A stretch of 64,000 nt of DNA, taken from NCBI GenBank assembly GCA_958450365.1, contig CAUEEP010000753.1, positions 275,913-339,912 of the forward strand, given 5' to 3'. Below the pieces are notes generated by a model. The model did no database searches and was not told the origin of the DNA. It saw only the letters and a list, made by a program, of their open reading frames with translations. This DNA comes from Mesorhabditis belari. Its lineage: Eukaryota > Nematoda > Chromadorea > Rhabditida > Rhabditidae. The position numbers were made by a program, and so were the translations under genes. Below are positions 47,446 to 59,335 of the stretch, in pieces (the stretch's first letter is position 1; the number at the start of each line of letters is the position of its first letter).

Positions 47446-50400
47446 CTAATCTGAGTCCTCGCTCAAACAGGGGCGACTTTCAGCAAAAATTTGAGTGCCG
47501 AATGTGGGCACAAAATCGGAATCGTCGAAGAGGAGATTCCATTGAAATGGAGCCGATCCATCATCACAAGGAGATTTGAAGAAAAGTCTAAAAATGAATG
47601 ATAGGTATGTGCGGATTGTTGGATTCGTGTTTTGTGCTTAAAAAGAGTAAACGCACGCTTGACGCGGTTCTTAGGTTCTTATTGTAGGTTCTTATTGTAG
47701 GTTCTTATTGTAGGTTCTTATTGTAGTTACTGCTGCAGTAGTGCTATAGTTTGACTGTATTTTTTAGTTTAATTGTCTAAATGAACACCGAGTACTGTGT
47801 TTTTTTGTCATTCTCTTTTATTCTACCTCTTTCTTGAATCCTTTCGAATGCCGAAAAGTCGCCGAAACTCTCGATAGGTGAGCGGCGGATTTGCGGGAAC
47901 TCTCGCGACAAGGGGAATCGAATTTGAGCCGCTGATCTCGCGCAAAGTGATCGTCAACGTCGTTTGCGGATCTTTTGAGATTCGTTGAGGACGACTGAAA
48001 ATGAGTTGAGGACGTTGAGGACGACTGAATGACGCAAGAATCTTTAGATATTCTTGTAAATATCTAAAGATTCTCGAAGATAAGTCTAAATACTCACGGA
48101 ATGGTTCCAAAAGTGAAACGACGATGCGCGTCGCGACTCCGATCTCGACGATTGAATGGAGAAATTGGGAACTCTAAAGGGAATAAACTTTGAAAAGGAA
48201 TTAGTGTGTTTTTTTTAAAAAAAAGTTAATCTTTTTTTTCTCAAGAAATGAGTATGATCTACAGTTATCATATCAGGAATTGGGGAAGGTTTCTCCAAAA
48301 ATTCGGGGTTTGACTCACAGATTTACATCGTTCACAGACCAAATATCAGTGTGGGGATTTGCAAAGCTATAGGAAAGGAAGGGGAAACGGGTACTGTACT
48401 TTAAATTGCCATAAAGATATGCAACGTTTTCCCTGGCAACGTTTCCCCCAAATAACGAGAATTCACATCAAAGCTCAAAGCATTTAAGCTCAATGCTTTG
48501 AGCTCAATGCTTTGAGCTTAAATGCTTTGAGATTTCAATTCCCGAGGCTTACCTTGAGCTTTTCGATCAATCGATCGATCACAGAAAGCCGACTCAGCAC
48601 TGCAGAAACCGGATGAGTCCGATGGGGGCACCTCGTGGTGTCTGGAAAGGAGATTTGAGTGATTTTTTTCAAATAACTGAATACCTGGGTTGTGATCTCC
48701 GCGGTGTCGTCAAATCGATTCGATGTTTGAAGGGATTTGTGGTGATCGCTTGTGGTGGAGGGGCAAAACCCTTTGGACCATAAAGACCGCCGAGTGGCTC
48801 GACGGAGAGTGGAATTGTTGATGGAGGGGAGCAAGAGGCTGAAAGTTGACTTGTAACGAAGAAATCTGTCGATCCTTTTTTGCCGCTAGCAATTTAAGGT
48901 TTCTCGTGTTTTTCTTAGCACCAATCCTTTTATTTTGACTATTTTGACTAGCATTCGATGCAGAATCAAATTCCGCATCGAATGATACCAAAACCAACTC
49001 AAAATGTAATACCTACGCAAAGTTGTTGGCTAAAAACCGAAACCCGGGCTATTATGGGCGGGGCTTAACCATTTGCCTCATACCTTTGCATGGATATTAT
49101 ATTTTAAGTTGATTTTGGTATCATTTAATGCAGAATTTGATTCTGCATCGTTTGATAATTAAAATAATCAAAATCGATGGGTTGGTGCTGAGAAAAACAC
49201 GAAAAGTTGGCAATTTAAGCTTTTTCATGTTTTTCTCAGCACCAATCCTTTTATTTCCAATATTTCGACTATAATTCGATGCAGAAACAAATTCCGCATC
49301 AAATGATATCAAAAACAGCTCAAAATGTGATATCCATGCAAAGTTTTGAGTCGCGAAACGCTAAGTGCCGCCCATTATGGGCAGGGTTTAATTTTTTAGC
49401 CAACAACTTTACATGGATTTTATATTTTGAGTTGGTTTTTGGTATCATTTGATGCGGAATTTGATTCTGCATCGAATAATAGTAATGTTGAATAAAAAAA
49501 AAAAAAAAACCACTCACCACTTCTCCTCCTTTCATTCATCCGTTCTGCGTATTTTGCCACTTCTTCATCACTTGTCGTTTCTTCAAAAGCCGGCTTTTTG
49601 AATGCATTTTTCTCACTGAATTTCTTTACATTAATATCATTTTCTTTTCGCCCATACTCTTCATTTCTTTGTTGCGCGATTTCCATTCGTAAATGATCCA
49701 ATTTCTCGGAGAGCACTGCCGCAAAATGTAGCCGTCCCTCGGGTCGATCATGACGGAATGGAGTCGGCTCGACGAGTAAAGGAACCTGAAGAAAAAATTG
49801 TAAAATTTTTCTGAAATAAGCCAAGATCAAATGCCATTTGGTAATCTAACTTTGAGCTCAAATATCTTGGTGTTGAGCTGTCCAATTTCAATGTTCTTGG
49901 TACCATTAGATGCACCTAGTCTTTCTCTGTCGATTGGTACAAAAAGTATTTAAATTGGACAACCCAACACCAAGATATGTGAGCTTAAAGCTAGGTTGCC
50001 AATGGCAAACGGGGCGCCCCCTTCGCTATTGGCAGTCTAGCTTTGAGCTCAAATATCTTGGTGTTGAGCTGTCCAATTTCAATGTTCTTGGTACCATTAG
50101 ATGCGCCTAGTCTTTCTCTATCGATTGGTAGCAAGATCATTAAAATTGGACAACCCAACACCAAGATATGCGAGCTTAAAGTCAGATTGCCAATGGCAAA
50201 GGACCGGGGCCTGGCTAGTCTTGCATGCTGGCTTTGCACTAATAAGCCTGCACTAATAGCACTTATTCATCTTCTGTAATTCACCCACCTTCACCCTTTT
50301 CCTCTTGACCGTGTTGAATGTGAATGATCGATGTGGTGGGACAATCGGTGGCTTGTCCATTCCAACAATTCCCCCTCCTCCATTCAGCTCATTTCTTTCG

Positions 50401-53400
50401 ATTTCCTCCCTTTCCCCATCGCTTTCCTCGATCTCGATCGCTTGCATTGATCTGAATTTTGGGAAATTTCTACAGCTACACAAAGCCTAGACTACCAGGG
50501 TTGTTCAGGATTACGGGCACTAAAGAACTTGAGGATTTAAAGACCACCCCTTGGCGACACAGGCCCGGCACAGGCCTGGAGGCGTTTTGACGCTTTGACG
50601 AGACGAGTGATCGCGTCCAAGGTCGCGCGAAGGTAGCCTTGTAGTTTCTATTGGTTCCTATTTGATTCCTATTTGATTCCTATTTAGTTCTTTGTAGTTC
50701 CTATTTGGGCCTGTTTGGGACCTACTTGGGTCCTATTTGATTCCTATTTGGGTCCTATTTGATTCGTATTTAGTTCCTTTATGGTTCCTATTTGGTTACT
50801 TTATAGGGCATAGTGCAGGCTTGGCAGCTGCTAATATTAAAAAGATATATGAGGAGGATTCACCTTCCGAAAGAACGAGGAGGATTCACCTTCCGAAATG
50901 GTTTGCCAAGTTTGGTACTGGGGATAAATCTTTTAATTGACCACCGGGACATATTCATGTCATGCTTCATGAGTTCCTACAAGAGCACAGTGCCTAAGCC
51001 TAAGCCTAAGCCTGAGCCTGAGCCTAAGGCGTGGAGCGGCACCCCAACATCCAGTTGGGACTCCAAATTCTCCAAATCCAAAGACTCCAAATTACAAATT
51101 ACAAAACAGCTTAAGCTTTTTGAAGAGCTTTCTTCAAAGCTCTTAGTCCCCGTAATTTTGGAAAACCCTGTACATTGCAATTAGCTACAATTAGCTACAA
51201 TCTACGCCAAAAGTCGAAAATTTGTAAATGCACCCTTTCTTCACCGAATCCTTCATTTTTCTGATGAAATCAAAAGATTGAGAGAAAAATCGAGTAATAA
51301 AGAGAATCGTGTACACTAGTAGGTGTGCGTTTACAAATTTGAGCACAAAGTACACCAGAGATGTTTACTCTAAAGGAAAAAATCCGAAAAAACTGAAACT
51401 ATGAATACCTCTGTATCGTTGGATAACTGGTGGTCGCTTCTTGGACATCGAAAGAGCTTGTGGAGGTGACCATGTGGACAAACTGAAATCAATTCATTAA
51501 GAAACCCAGTGTGCCAGAAAGCATGCGTTTCTCAGGGCACAAAATACCGGAAATATTCTTATCAAAGCACCCCTCACAAAAATCTTTTCAGTAATTCAGT
51601 AATTCTTTTTTTCCTAAGCGCCCGTACTTTCAAAAAATGCATGCTTGGTGTCAAAAGATAGCTGAGATTCAGGGCTATCGTTTGATGCCTAAGCGCACAC
51701 TGTAGCATAAAACGGCGCTGAGAACGAGGCGCTTAAAGTGACGACTACGTGACGCTCCGGCCGTCTTTATACGCGGTGCTTCTATTAGATTGCTTCTATT
51801 AGGCGGTGCTTCTATTAGCTTTTAATGGCCCTATTTTTTCTTTTTGATACTTATTAGGTTGTCCCATAAAAATCCAGAGATTTTGAATTTTATTTATTAT
51901 TCAACACATAAAAATAACGAAGAATCAGAATTAAATGTTATGTTTCCCAAATGAATTTCTAACTTTTCCCCAACGTTTCGCAAGGTTCGCGCACACTTGG
52001 CGCTGAGATCATTTAGCATGAAATGGCGCTGAGACCATTTAGCATGAAATGGCGCTGAGAATAAAGCGCTTAAAGTTAGACGCTTGTCCACATAAACACC
52101 GATATAGCACCGCCGGGAAAGCCGTCTTCATTCGAATGTCTTCTGAAGATAACATTCGAATGGCTTCTTAAGATACTGTTCAAATGTCTTCTTAAGTACT
52201 ATTCAAATGCCTTCTTAAGTTACCATTCAAATGTCTTCTAAAGATACCATTCGAATGTCTTCTGAAGAAGTCTTCTAAAGATACCATTCAAATGTCTTCT
52301 TAAGTTACCATTCAAATGTCTTCTTAAGATACCATTCGAATGTCTTCTAAAGATACTATTCAAATGTCTTCTAAAGTTACTATTCAAATATCTTCTTAAG
52401 ATACTATTCAAATGCCTTCTTAAGATACCATTCGAATGGCTTCTGAAGAAGTCTTCTAAAGATGCCATTCAAATGTCTTCTTAAGTTACTATTCAAATGC
52501 CTTCTTAAGATACCATTCAAATGGCTATTATAGAGGGGCTCTTCTAGTAGAATATTTACGGTAATCAGCGTAATCAGAAAACTTACATCATGAAAGAGTT
52601 TTGTTGTGATGAATTGCGAGTGAAGATAGCTGAGATGATTATGGAGATGATCGTGGATTGGAGAGAAAAGATCGATTGGTGGAAGTGGAGGGGAAAAGGT
52701 GGGAAGTGATGGAGGAAGCGAGTGGATACGAGAGGACATCTCGAGACGGGCATCATGGGGCAGGAAATGACAGGAACCCGTGCGGAGACTAGAAATTCGA
52801 GATTTCATCTTATGGCAGATATGACAGCCAATTTATACAATGAATTAAAATCCTAGGCTAGCACAGTATCCAAATGGATCTTGGGCTGGCTAGCCAAGCT
52901 AGGCTTTTGTCTAATCCTGGCTAGCCAAGCCAGGCTTTGGTCTAATCCTGGCTAGCCAGTATCCAATTGGATCTTGGGCTGACTAGCCAAGCCAGGCTTT
53001 GGTCTAATCCTGGCTAGCCTACAATTTAAGGCCAACGCCAGGCTGGGCATTGTTTAGGGATAGAATACCTGATGTACTTTCTGTGAATGTGACAAGCGGT
53101 TCGCTGCGAATTCGGGTCCTCATTTTCGATGAGAAGTGAAAGACCGCGTAGTGCGAGATACAGGTCAAGGGCGTCGATTGTACGCGCTGGATCCTGGAAA
53201 ATTGGAGATTGAATCTGTTGGCTCTAGACTGATAACGAAGCCTTTTCGAGGCCTTTATCGTTTTCTTTTCAAATTGTCGTGCTCGAAAAAATCGTGGTCA
53301 TTTCCCGGTTTTTTTTGAGAGATCTTTTCGTTACAAGTCTAGAGTAGACTATAGACTAGGTTATAGTCTATAGTCTACTCTAGACTACTCTAGACTCTAG

Positions 53401-53947
53401 ATAAGTCTTCGTATGTGCTAGAGGCTTAGACTTTTTATTAGATCTGTTTATTAGATAATTGACCACAGTTTTGTACTGTTGCCGGGCACAGAAAAAAGGG
53501 AAAGCATTACGGATCTGGCGGGGCCATTACGGATCTGGCTGGGCCATTACGGATCTGGCGGGGCCATTACGGATCTGGCGGGGCCATTACGGATCTGGTT
53601 GGGCCATTATGGATCTGGCTGGGCCATTATGGATCTGGCTGGGCCATTAAGGATCTGGCTGGGCCATTAAGGATCTGGCTGGGAGCTCATTGGGCCACGA
53701 TTTAGACTAGAAACGAGAATTTTTGTGCACCAACTTTGCACTATCGATTCGAATCGGAAAATAATCCGGGAAACGAGCACGATAACTCAAAAAGAGCCAG
53801 CTATAGAGTGGATCTGTTGATTAGATGATTTTAGATAGATTTCTAGTGGCCACGAACGATTGACAGCCAATTCCTGAACGCGTGCACTCCGTCGGGGTTC
53901 TCGAGCAGTGCGACGACGTCCCGCAGAGCCGTACGAGCGCCGGACAT
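47446..53947 (-). CDS. pry-1: Axin-family scaffold with RGS and DIX domains (PRY-1/AXL-1-like)
   Basis: Eleven minus-strand exons: 53947-53858, 53193-53069, 52788-52587, 51482-51409, 50451-50289, 49785-49518, 48838-48685, 48641-48553, 48173-48098, 47994-47827 and 47587-47446; 516 residues in one frame. Residues about 8-140 form a divergent RGS domain (LLENPDGVHAFRNWL, IDALDLYLALRGLSLLIENE, ACHIHRKYIS). In exon 6, RLHFAAVLSEKLDHLRMEIA resembles the conserved axin helix FAAELI..LE. Residues about 425-510 are a DIX domain (ITLREISGSNSIPLVARVPA, FQWNLLFDDSDFVPTF, ending SEDSD). RGS plus DIX is diagnostic of Axin, which holds APC, GSK3, CK1 and beta-catenin in the Wnt destruction complex. The start follows TTTTTCAG directly, but an upstream exon is possible; the first donor is GTTCGT. 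PRY-1 versus AXL-1 cannot be decided here. Introns contain repeats at 49030-50195 and 52130-52545. Confidence 0.88.
47675..47730. repeat. 14-bp tandem repeat (GGTTCTTATTGTA), 4 copies
   Basis: TAGGTTCTTATTG repeated four times, between the last two exons of the Axin-like gene (in its last intron). Confidence 0.85.
49030..49480. repeat. Foldback repeat in an Axin intron
   Basis: TTATGGGCGGGGCTTAA near 49050 is mirrored by the words around GCCGCCCATTATGGGC near 49370. The inner words TTTGGTATCATTTAATGCAG and TTCCGCATCAAATGATATCA also pair, and a second related unit lies at 48890-49010. It sits in the intron between the exons at 49518 and 48838. Confidence 0.65.
49838..50195. repeat. Two tandem copies of a 190-bp hairpin in an Axin intron
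   Basis: Each copy begins CTTTGAGCTCAAATATCTTG and ends with its complement around AACACCAAGATATG; both contain TGTTCTTGGTACCATTAGAT. The copies are about 90% alike and separated by GGGGCGCCCCC. Located between the exons 50451-50289 and 49785-49518. Confidence 0.85.
50990..51030. repeat. Short (GCCTAA)n tract
   Basis: GCCTAAGCCTAAGCCTAAGC followed by GAGCCT variants; complement of the nematode telomere unit TTAGGC. In the intron between the exons 51482-51409 and 50451-50289 of the Axin-like gene. Confidence 0.7.
51855..52095. mobile_element. Mariner-type terminal sequence, fragment
   Basis: TTAGGTTGTCCCATAAAAAT at 51856 is a typical mariner-type terminus; the adjoining AT-rich sequence has no transposase. 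The opposite terminus is not clear, so the extent is approximate. Confidence 0.45.
52130..52545. repeat. 24-bp minisatellite in an Axin intron
   Basis: About 17 copies of ATACCATTCAAATGTCTTCT TAAG with variants (CGAATG, TAAAG, GTTACT), between the exons 52788-52587 and 51482-51409. Its right end is only about 40 bp from the donor of exon 3. Confidence 0.93.
53335..53405. repeat. TCTAGACTATAG palindromic cluster
   Basis: A dense set of short palindromes built from GTCTAGAGTAGACTATAG and its complement, in the first intron of the Axin-like gene. Confidence 0.7.
53506..53686. repeat. 20-bp minisatellite GGATCTGGCTGGGCCATTAC, 9 copies
   Basis: Nine copies with GGC/GGT/GGG and TAC/TAT/TAA substitutions and no indels; in the first intron of the Axin-like gene (53857-53194). 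Confidence 0.95.
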
Positions 53948-54324
53948 CCTGAAAAATGCGAAATTTTAAGGCTTTGATAGCTTTGATAATTGGGATGAAT
54001 TTGTGAAATCTACAGGCAAATAGAGTTTATGGATACGTTTCTAGATACGTTTATAGTTGGATCTAGCTATAAATGAACTTCATTTATTCGAGATCAATGC
54101 TAATGTGACTGGAGTTAAAAATAAACCCTAGAAGATGAAGAAAAATGGATGCGGCTCTGACTTGTAACTCGGAAAAGTCGGAAATCGGAAAAAATGCTAG
54201 CTCAAGGACTTTTCATGAGCCAGGCTTGCAGCAAACTAGGTTACTTCTTGAACTAGAGAACTGGGCTCACAAAATGGATCAGCCACAAGATCAGCCACAA
54301 GCTAGGAGTAGACCGAGACGATTG

Positions 54325-54560
54325 GCTGGCAGGTTTTAGGGTCAGCCAGGCCATTCAGGAATTCAGGAATTCAAGGCTGGCAGGTTCTAGGGTCAGCCAG
54401 GTCGATTCAAGAATTCAAGGCTGACAGGTTCTAGGGTCAGCTAGGCCATTCAGGAATTCAAGAATTCAAGGCTGGCAGGTTCTAGGGTCAGCCAGGCTAT
54501 TCAGGTATTCAGGAATTCAGGAATTCAAATTCAAGAATTCAATTCAAGAATCAAATTCAG
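54325..54560. repeat. About 50-bp tandem repeat GGCAGGTTCTAGGGTCAGCC
   Basis: Four or five imperfect copies of GGTTCTAGGGTCAGCCAGGC followed by ATTCAGGAATTCAAGGCT; the ATTCAGGA sub-unit is itself repeated at the right end. No gene. Confidence 0.85.
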
Positions 54561-55829
54561 TCCAAATCCAGACTAAAAACCAGGGACAAGACAAGCCTGT
54601 GTACAGGCTGTTCCAGAGGCAATTTTCAGGGTCACAGTCGGATTTAGTGACTTTTGTGGCTCAGGCAAGGCTAGGAGCTGATCCTGTCCTGGAAAAAAAC
54701 CTTGGAGCAACCATAGACAAAGTAAAATCGTTACTACACGGTTATGCTGTTACCCGCCGAGAAACCCGAAACGGAGGAATAAAAAGGAAATCTTCGAAAT
54801 CATTTGGAAAGCTATCTAGCGGAGTTTATGGTTAAGAAATTGAAAAAAACGTTCTCTTCGAGAGCATTGCTTTCACTTATTCTTCAATGATTACCCCTGT
54901 AAACATGTTTTGTTTTTGTCCATCTTGATTGAGAGTTAATGTAAGTTTTGAGGTATAACTGTACGATAAAATCTATTGTCTTTGCTAGACTAAAACCCTT
55001 GCTAAACCTAAACGAATAGATCTTAGCTATAAGGAAAAAAAGGAAATGACATCCAGGATCAATCTACCAGATAAGGAAATATTCGCAAATTGTGATTATA
55101 ATTCAAATTATATAGTTCAAAGTTTAAAACAAAAAGAAATTGTCAAAAAGAAAGAAGAAATTCAAAATGCTCTAATTAGTTGCTAAAGATATTCAGTTAT
55201 TGCAAAAATAGCTAAATAAATGTGACATGGCGGTAAAGCTTTGAATTAAAGCAAGAAAAAGGATGTTGGGTTGTTGGGAAAACAAAAAAATTGGGGAAAA
55301 TTGGGGAAAGAGATTGGTAAAGAGAAGATAATTGTTGAAAAGAGTATGGGTTTGTGTCTTTTTGATCATTCCCGAAACATCAAAGGAGCCGTTTCTTTGA
55401 GAAAAGAAAAGAAAGAAGAGAAAAAAAGAAGAGAAAGAATAGAAAGAAGAGAAAAAAAGAAGAGAAAGAAAGAAGAGAAAGAAGGAAATAAAGAAAGAAG
55501 GCTTTCCTTTCGGCTGGATGACTCTTGAACTTAAAATTACAATCAAATGACTCAAGTAAGCTTTATTTTGTATAATTCTAAAGTCTGACGTGTCCTTTTT
55601 AAAATAATATAGAAAATTTAGAATAATAATATCTCTAAACAAAGTTAGGGACTTTTAAACCTTAGCTATTCATTCATTTATATATTTAATTAATTAATAT
55701 ATACCGCACTACTATTTTTTTTCAACCGCCCTCCAGCCTGCAGAGGCTTTTTTGCAGGCTTTTTCTAATTGTACTACAATTAGAGAGTTTCCATTTTTTT
55801 TCACTGATGATCGTTGATTTCATTTGTTG
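54561..55829. other. Non-coding region with purine-rich tract
   Basis: The purine-rich 55280-55510 has a Lys/Glu-rich frame (+) that looks like low-complexity sequence, not an exon. No gene supported. The word CCGCACTACTATTTTTT (55704) also occurs at 56520 and 57124. Confidence 0.45.
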
Positions 55830-56324
55830 CTTTTTCTGCTCGAGCGACGAGAGACGTTTTGCTCCCTTCGGAATTGAGCCATTTTTTCTGAAGCAGTGGA
55901 TAATGTGGTCTTCTGATTCGTCAGTGGTTGTAGTAATTCTACAATTCTTGAAGGAGTAAACGATTAGATCCTTCGGCAGCTTATTCCAAGCGTTTCAAAC
56001 CCATGTCAAGTAAATTTCCATCGGTTGTGGAGCGGGATTTCCTCCGTCAATTGTTTTCCTTTTTGCCTCACAAAATCGTCCTTTTGCTTGCATCATTGGA
56101 GAACATTTTCTAGCGAACCGAAAACCGAAACACCGAATTTTCTAGCGGCCGCTGATTGCACCCAAGTTGATTTCATCTTCAGGCACGGGAAAATCCTCTT
56201 TGCATTGAGCGTTCCAATCTCGAGTATCATTTTCGAATTGATCAATATGCTGATTTGCTTGATTTGATGCTTGATTTGTTCGATTTCTTGATTCTTGCCA
56301 GTGTTTATCGGAATCGCTGTCCAT
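55830..56324 (-). pseudogene. Pogo/Tigger-like (DDE_1) transposase C-terminal relic
   Basis: The minus strand encodes MDSDSDKHWQESRNRTNQAS from 56324, directly after a TTTTTTAG acceptor, up to a stop at 56142. After a frame change it continues with WNKLPKDLIVYSFKNCRITT and ESEDHIIHCFRKNGSIPKG. The block AWN.LP..LI..SFK.C.I......ED..I matches the end of pogo/Tigger (DDE_1) transposases. An in-frame TGA and a frameshift indicate a dead copy. Assignment rests on this one block, so the family is likely but not proven. Confidence 0.5.
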
Positions 56325-56336
56325 TTCTAAAAAATC

Positions 56337-57400
56337 AAACTTTGCAAAGAATAAGAAAATGCTTGTAAATCAATCAAAGAAATAGTCATCAAAGAAAAGA
56401 AATCAAAGAATCTGTTAAAAAGTTATTCACAATCACATAAGGACATCTCATTTAGCTACCACTATACTTTTAAAACAAAGAAAACCAAAATGAACAACAA
56501 CAGAGCAAATCTTAACAGAGTGCACTACTATTTTTTAAACCCCCCTCCTGCCTGCACTACTATTACAGAAAATACGGTATATAATATTTAATATCTATAT
56601 TTATTATATTATATAGTTCGAAAACATCTAAAAATGGAAGCGTGCCAGAGATTGATCGAATTGGGCTCATTTGAGAGTCTTAAAAATCAGCTGCAAAACT
56701 TCGATCAAAAATCTTTTGATACAGAAATATAGGCAAGAATTCAGGCTTCAATTCTCGACATAACACACTTAGAACCGTATTGGATCAAAAAAAGAACCGT
56801 ATCGAACCAGATTGGATCAAAAAAAGAACCGTATTGGAACCGTATTGGATCAAAAAAAAGAACCGTATCGAACCAGATTGGATCAAAAAAGAACCGTATT
56901 GGATCAAAAAAAGAACCGTATTGGAACCGTATTGGATCAAAAAAAAGAACCGTATTGGAACCGTATTGCAAAGAATAAGAAAATGCTTGTAAATCAATCA
57001 AAGAAATCAAAGAATCTGTCAAAAAGTTATTCACAATCACATAAAGACATCTCATTTAGCTACCACTATACTTTTAAAACAAAGAAAACCAAAATGAACA
57101 ACAACAGGGCAAAACTTAACAGAGTGCACTACTATTTTTTAAACCCCCCTCCTGCCTGCACTACTATTACAGAAAATACGGTATATAATATTTAATATCT
57201 ATATTTATTATATTATATAGTTCGAAAACATCTAAAAATGGAAGCGTGCCAGAGATTGATCGAATTGAGCTCATTTGAGAGTCTTAGAAATCAGCTGCAA
57301 AACTTCGATCAAAAATCTTTTGATACAGAAATATAGGCAAGAATTCAGGCTTCAATTCTCCACATAACACACTTAGAATTTTTGAATTGATTGCGGCGTT
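56337..57400. repeat. Direct duplication (about 430 bp) around a minisatellite
   Basis: 56337-56770 and 56967-57400 are about 97% identical, starting TTGCAAAGAATAAGAAAATG and ending in the ATGGAAGCGTGCCAGAG segment. The array at 56774-56970 separates them. Each copy ends in a 32-codon frame (MEACQRLIEL...FDTEI, 56635 and 57238). Confidence 0.85.
56774..56970. repeat. GAACCGTATTGGATCAAAAAA minisatellite
   Basis: About ten units mixing GAACCGTATTG and GATCAAAAAAA; related to the GGTTCCAATAC arrays at 21791, 45336 and 59336 (reverse complement). Confidence 0.9.
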
Positions 57401-57656
57401 TGGCATGTAAAGATGAAAAGATGAAAAGATGAAGCCGTAATTCTGGCCTACCATATAAAGCAAAAGAGACGTCTGCCGGTCCGTCTGTCTGTGCGCAAAC
57501 GCGACGCTCCGTAATTACGGCAAAAAGGGACGGGGCTTAAATTGCGTGAATTTCCCTGCTTTTCGCGTTTTCAGTAAACGAGAACTGTTGGATCATTTGA
57601 AAGTCATATTTGTTTTGATATTTGATTAAGGCTACCCTACGCTAGTTTTTGGTAAT

Positions 57657-58176
57657 AGGTTGATGCATAAGTCTTTTTGTTCCTTTTCGTCTGCCGTTTC
57701 AAGCCAACCAATGCACCAATTAAACTACGGTTGATTTCATTAGAAAAACCAATTATTTTTCTGCAAAATAACATTAAAACGGGTTTAAAAATATTTAATG
57801 CCTGGATTTTCTTGAGAGTATGAAGTCGGGTAGTCAAAAAGGGCTAACTCGATGATGCGGTTTAGACACCTTAGCTAAAGAAAACCTATCTTCGTGTCAA
57901 TAGGTAAAAGATAGAGAAAAAAACGTTTGATATTTCGCGAAAATTTCAGAGAAATTCATTCAGCCAATTTTTCCGTAGAGTTTTTTTATAGATTTTTACG
58001 AAAAAGGCGTTTTTCACTCTCGAATTTGCTTGAAAGTGAACCGAAATTCATTTAAAAAGATGCAAATTGAACAAAAAAACACTTTTTTTATAGAGCAAAC
58101 TATAGATTAATTGGTGAATTTGTTACTTTTTAACAGAAGTACGAAAAAAACGAAAAGACTTATGCATCAACCTAAT
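57657..58176. mobile_element. Non-autonomous mariner-like element (about 520 bp)
   Basis: TAGGTTGATGCATAAGTCTT at the left is mirrored by AAGACTTATGCATCAACCTA at the right, with TA at both edges. The GGTTGRTGCA-type end is characteristic of mariner elements. No transposase frame survives. Confidence 0.88.
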
Positions 58177-58269
58177 AGATAATTGTAAGAAATATATTTA
58201 TACTTTGATCTTTATAATTTCTTGTGAGACCGTGTCTCGGTGTGGTTTAATGGTAGATGTCTTGAAAAC

Positions 58270-58516
58270 ACATAATAGAGAAAAGGAACCAAACGTGTAG
58301 AGAAAAGGAACAAATCTATACCAAAAAGGAACCAAATCTGTAGAGAAAAGGAACCAAATCTGTAGAGAAGAGAAAAGGAACCAAATCTATAGAGAAGAGA
58401 AAAGGAACCAAATCTATAGAGAAGAGAAAAGGAACCAAATCTATAGAGAAGAGAAAAGGAACCAAATCTGTAGAGAAAAGGAACAAATCCGTACCGAAAA
58501 GGAACCAAATCTTTAT
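58270..58516. repeat. About 28-bp minisatellite GAGAAAAGGAACCAAATCTATA
   Basis: Eight units of AGAGAAAAGGAACCAAATCT, some with an extra GAGA. The unit equals the terminal arm sequence of the 21612-22326 element (TAGAGAAAAGGAACCAAATC), so the array appears to be amplified transposon end. Confidence 0.93.
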
Positions 58517-58554
58517 CAAAACTTTCCCTTATTAGGCCAAACTTCGCTCAAACT

Positions 58555-58655
58555 GGAGCAACCTGGCACTAGCAACCTGGCACTAGCAACCTGGCACTAG
58601 CAACCTGGCACTAGCAACCTGGCACTAGCAACCTGGCACTAGCAACCTGGACTAA
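58555..58655. repeat. 14-bp minisatellite GCAACCTGGCACTA, 7 copies
   Basis: Seven nearly identical units, followed by a purine-rich tract (58655-58705). Confidence 0.95.
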
Positions 58656-59335
58656 GAAAAAAAGGAAAGGGAAAAGAGAAAAAAAAAGAAAAAAAAAAAA
58701 ATTAAAAAGGGGGCACAAGCCACGCCAAACGGACAACTGAATATCGTCTAGTGGCTGATTACGGTAGTTTATCCATCAACTTTGAATTTTAACTTGTTTA
58801 TTGAATTTTGACTAACTGCAGAGCAGTGGCAATTCGCCACAATGCTGTGGGTATTTACCCACAATTCTGTGAGCATTTACCCCCAATAAAGTGGGTAAAT
58901 GCTCTTAAAAAGTAGTACCTTTTCTGTAAAAACAAGATAAAAACAAGAATTCACTGAGGAAATCGACTTTTTTTAGTCAAAGAGGAAATTTTTCAGAAAA
59001 AAAGGACACCGGCATTTGGAGGGGTTATCGGTGAGTCGTTTATGTGGAAAAGAAGAGCCGTAAATGGGAAAAGAAAAAAAAAGAAATGAAAGGGGAAAAG
59101 GCGGCAAGATGAAAGAAGAAAAATGGGCGAATGGGGAGAAGAATGAGTGAGGGGAAAAGCGCGGATACTTCTGAACAACTCCCCTTTTAGAGAGCCAAAC
59201 TTCTTTTTTGAGAGATTTCTCTGGTAGACTTATTGACTAACGTTTTACTAACTTTGAATAGCTGACTTTGGATTAGATTAGAGTCAGCTCTGGTCAGACA
59301 GATCAGTCAGACCTGGTCAGACATATTGGATCCGA
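58656..59335. other. Non-coding region
   Basis: No gene supported. A short palindrome built on GCATTTACCCAC occurs at 58840-58905. Confidence 0.45.

Noticed and set aside
55271..55528. Lys/Glu-rich 85-residue frame
   Set aside because: Purine-rich low-complexity DNA; no donor or acceptor and no repeated module like that of the SH3BGR-like gene.
58215..58262. tRNA-like word GGTGTGGTTTAATGGTAGATG
   Set aside because: Only a D-arm-like half is present; no anticodon arm or T arm follows before the tandem array begins.
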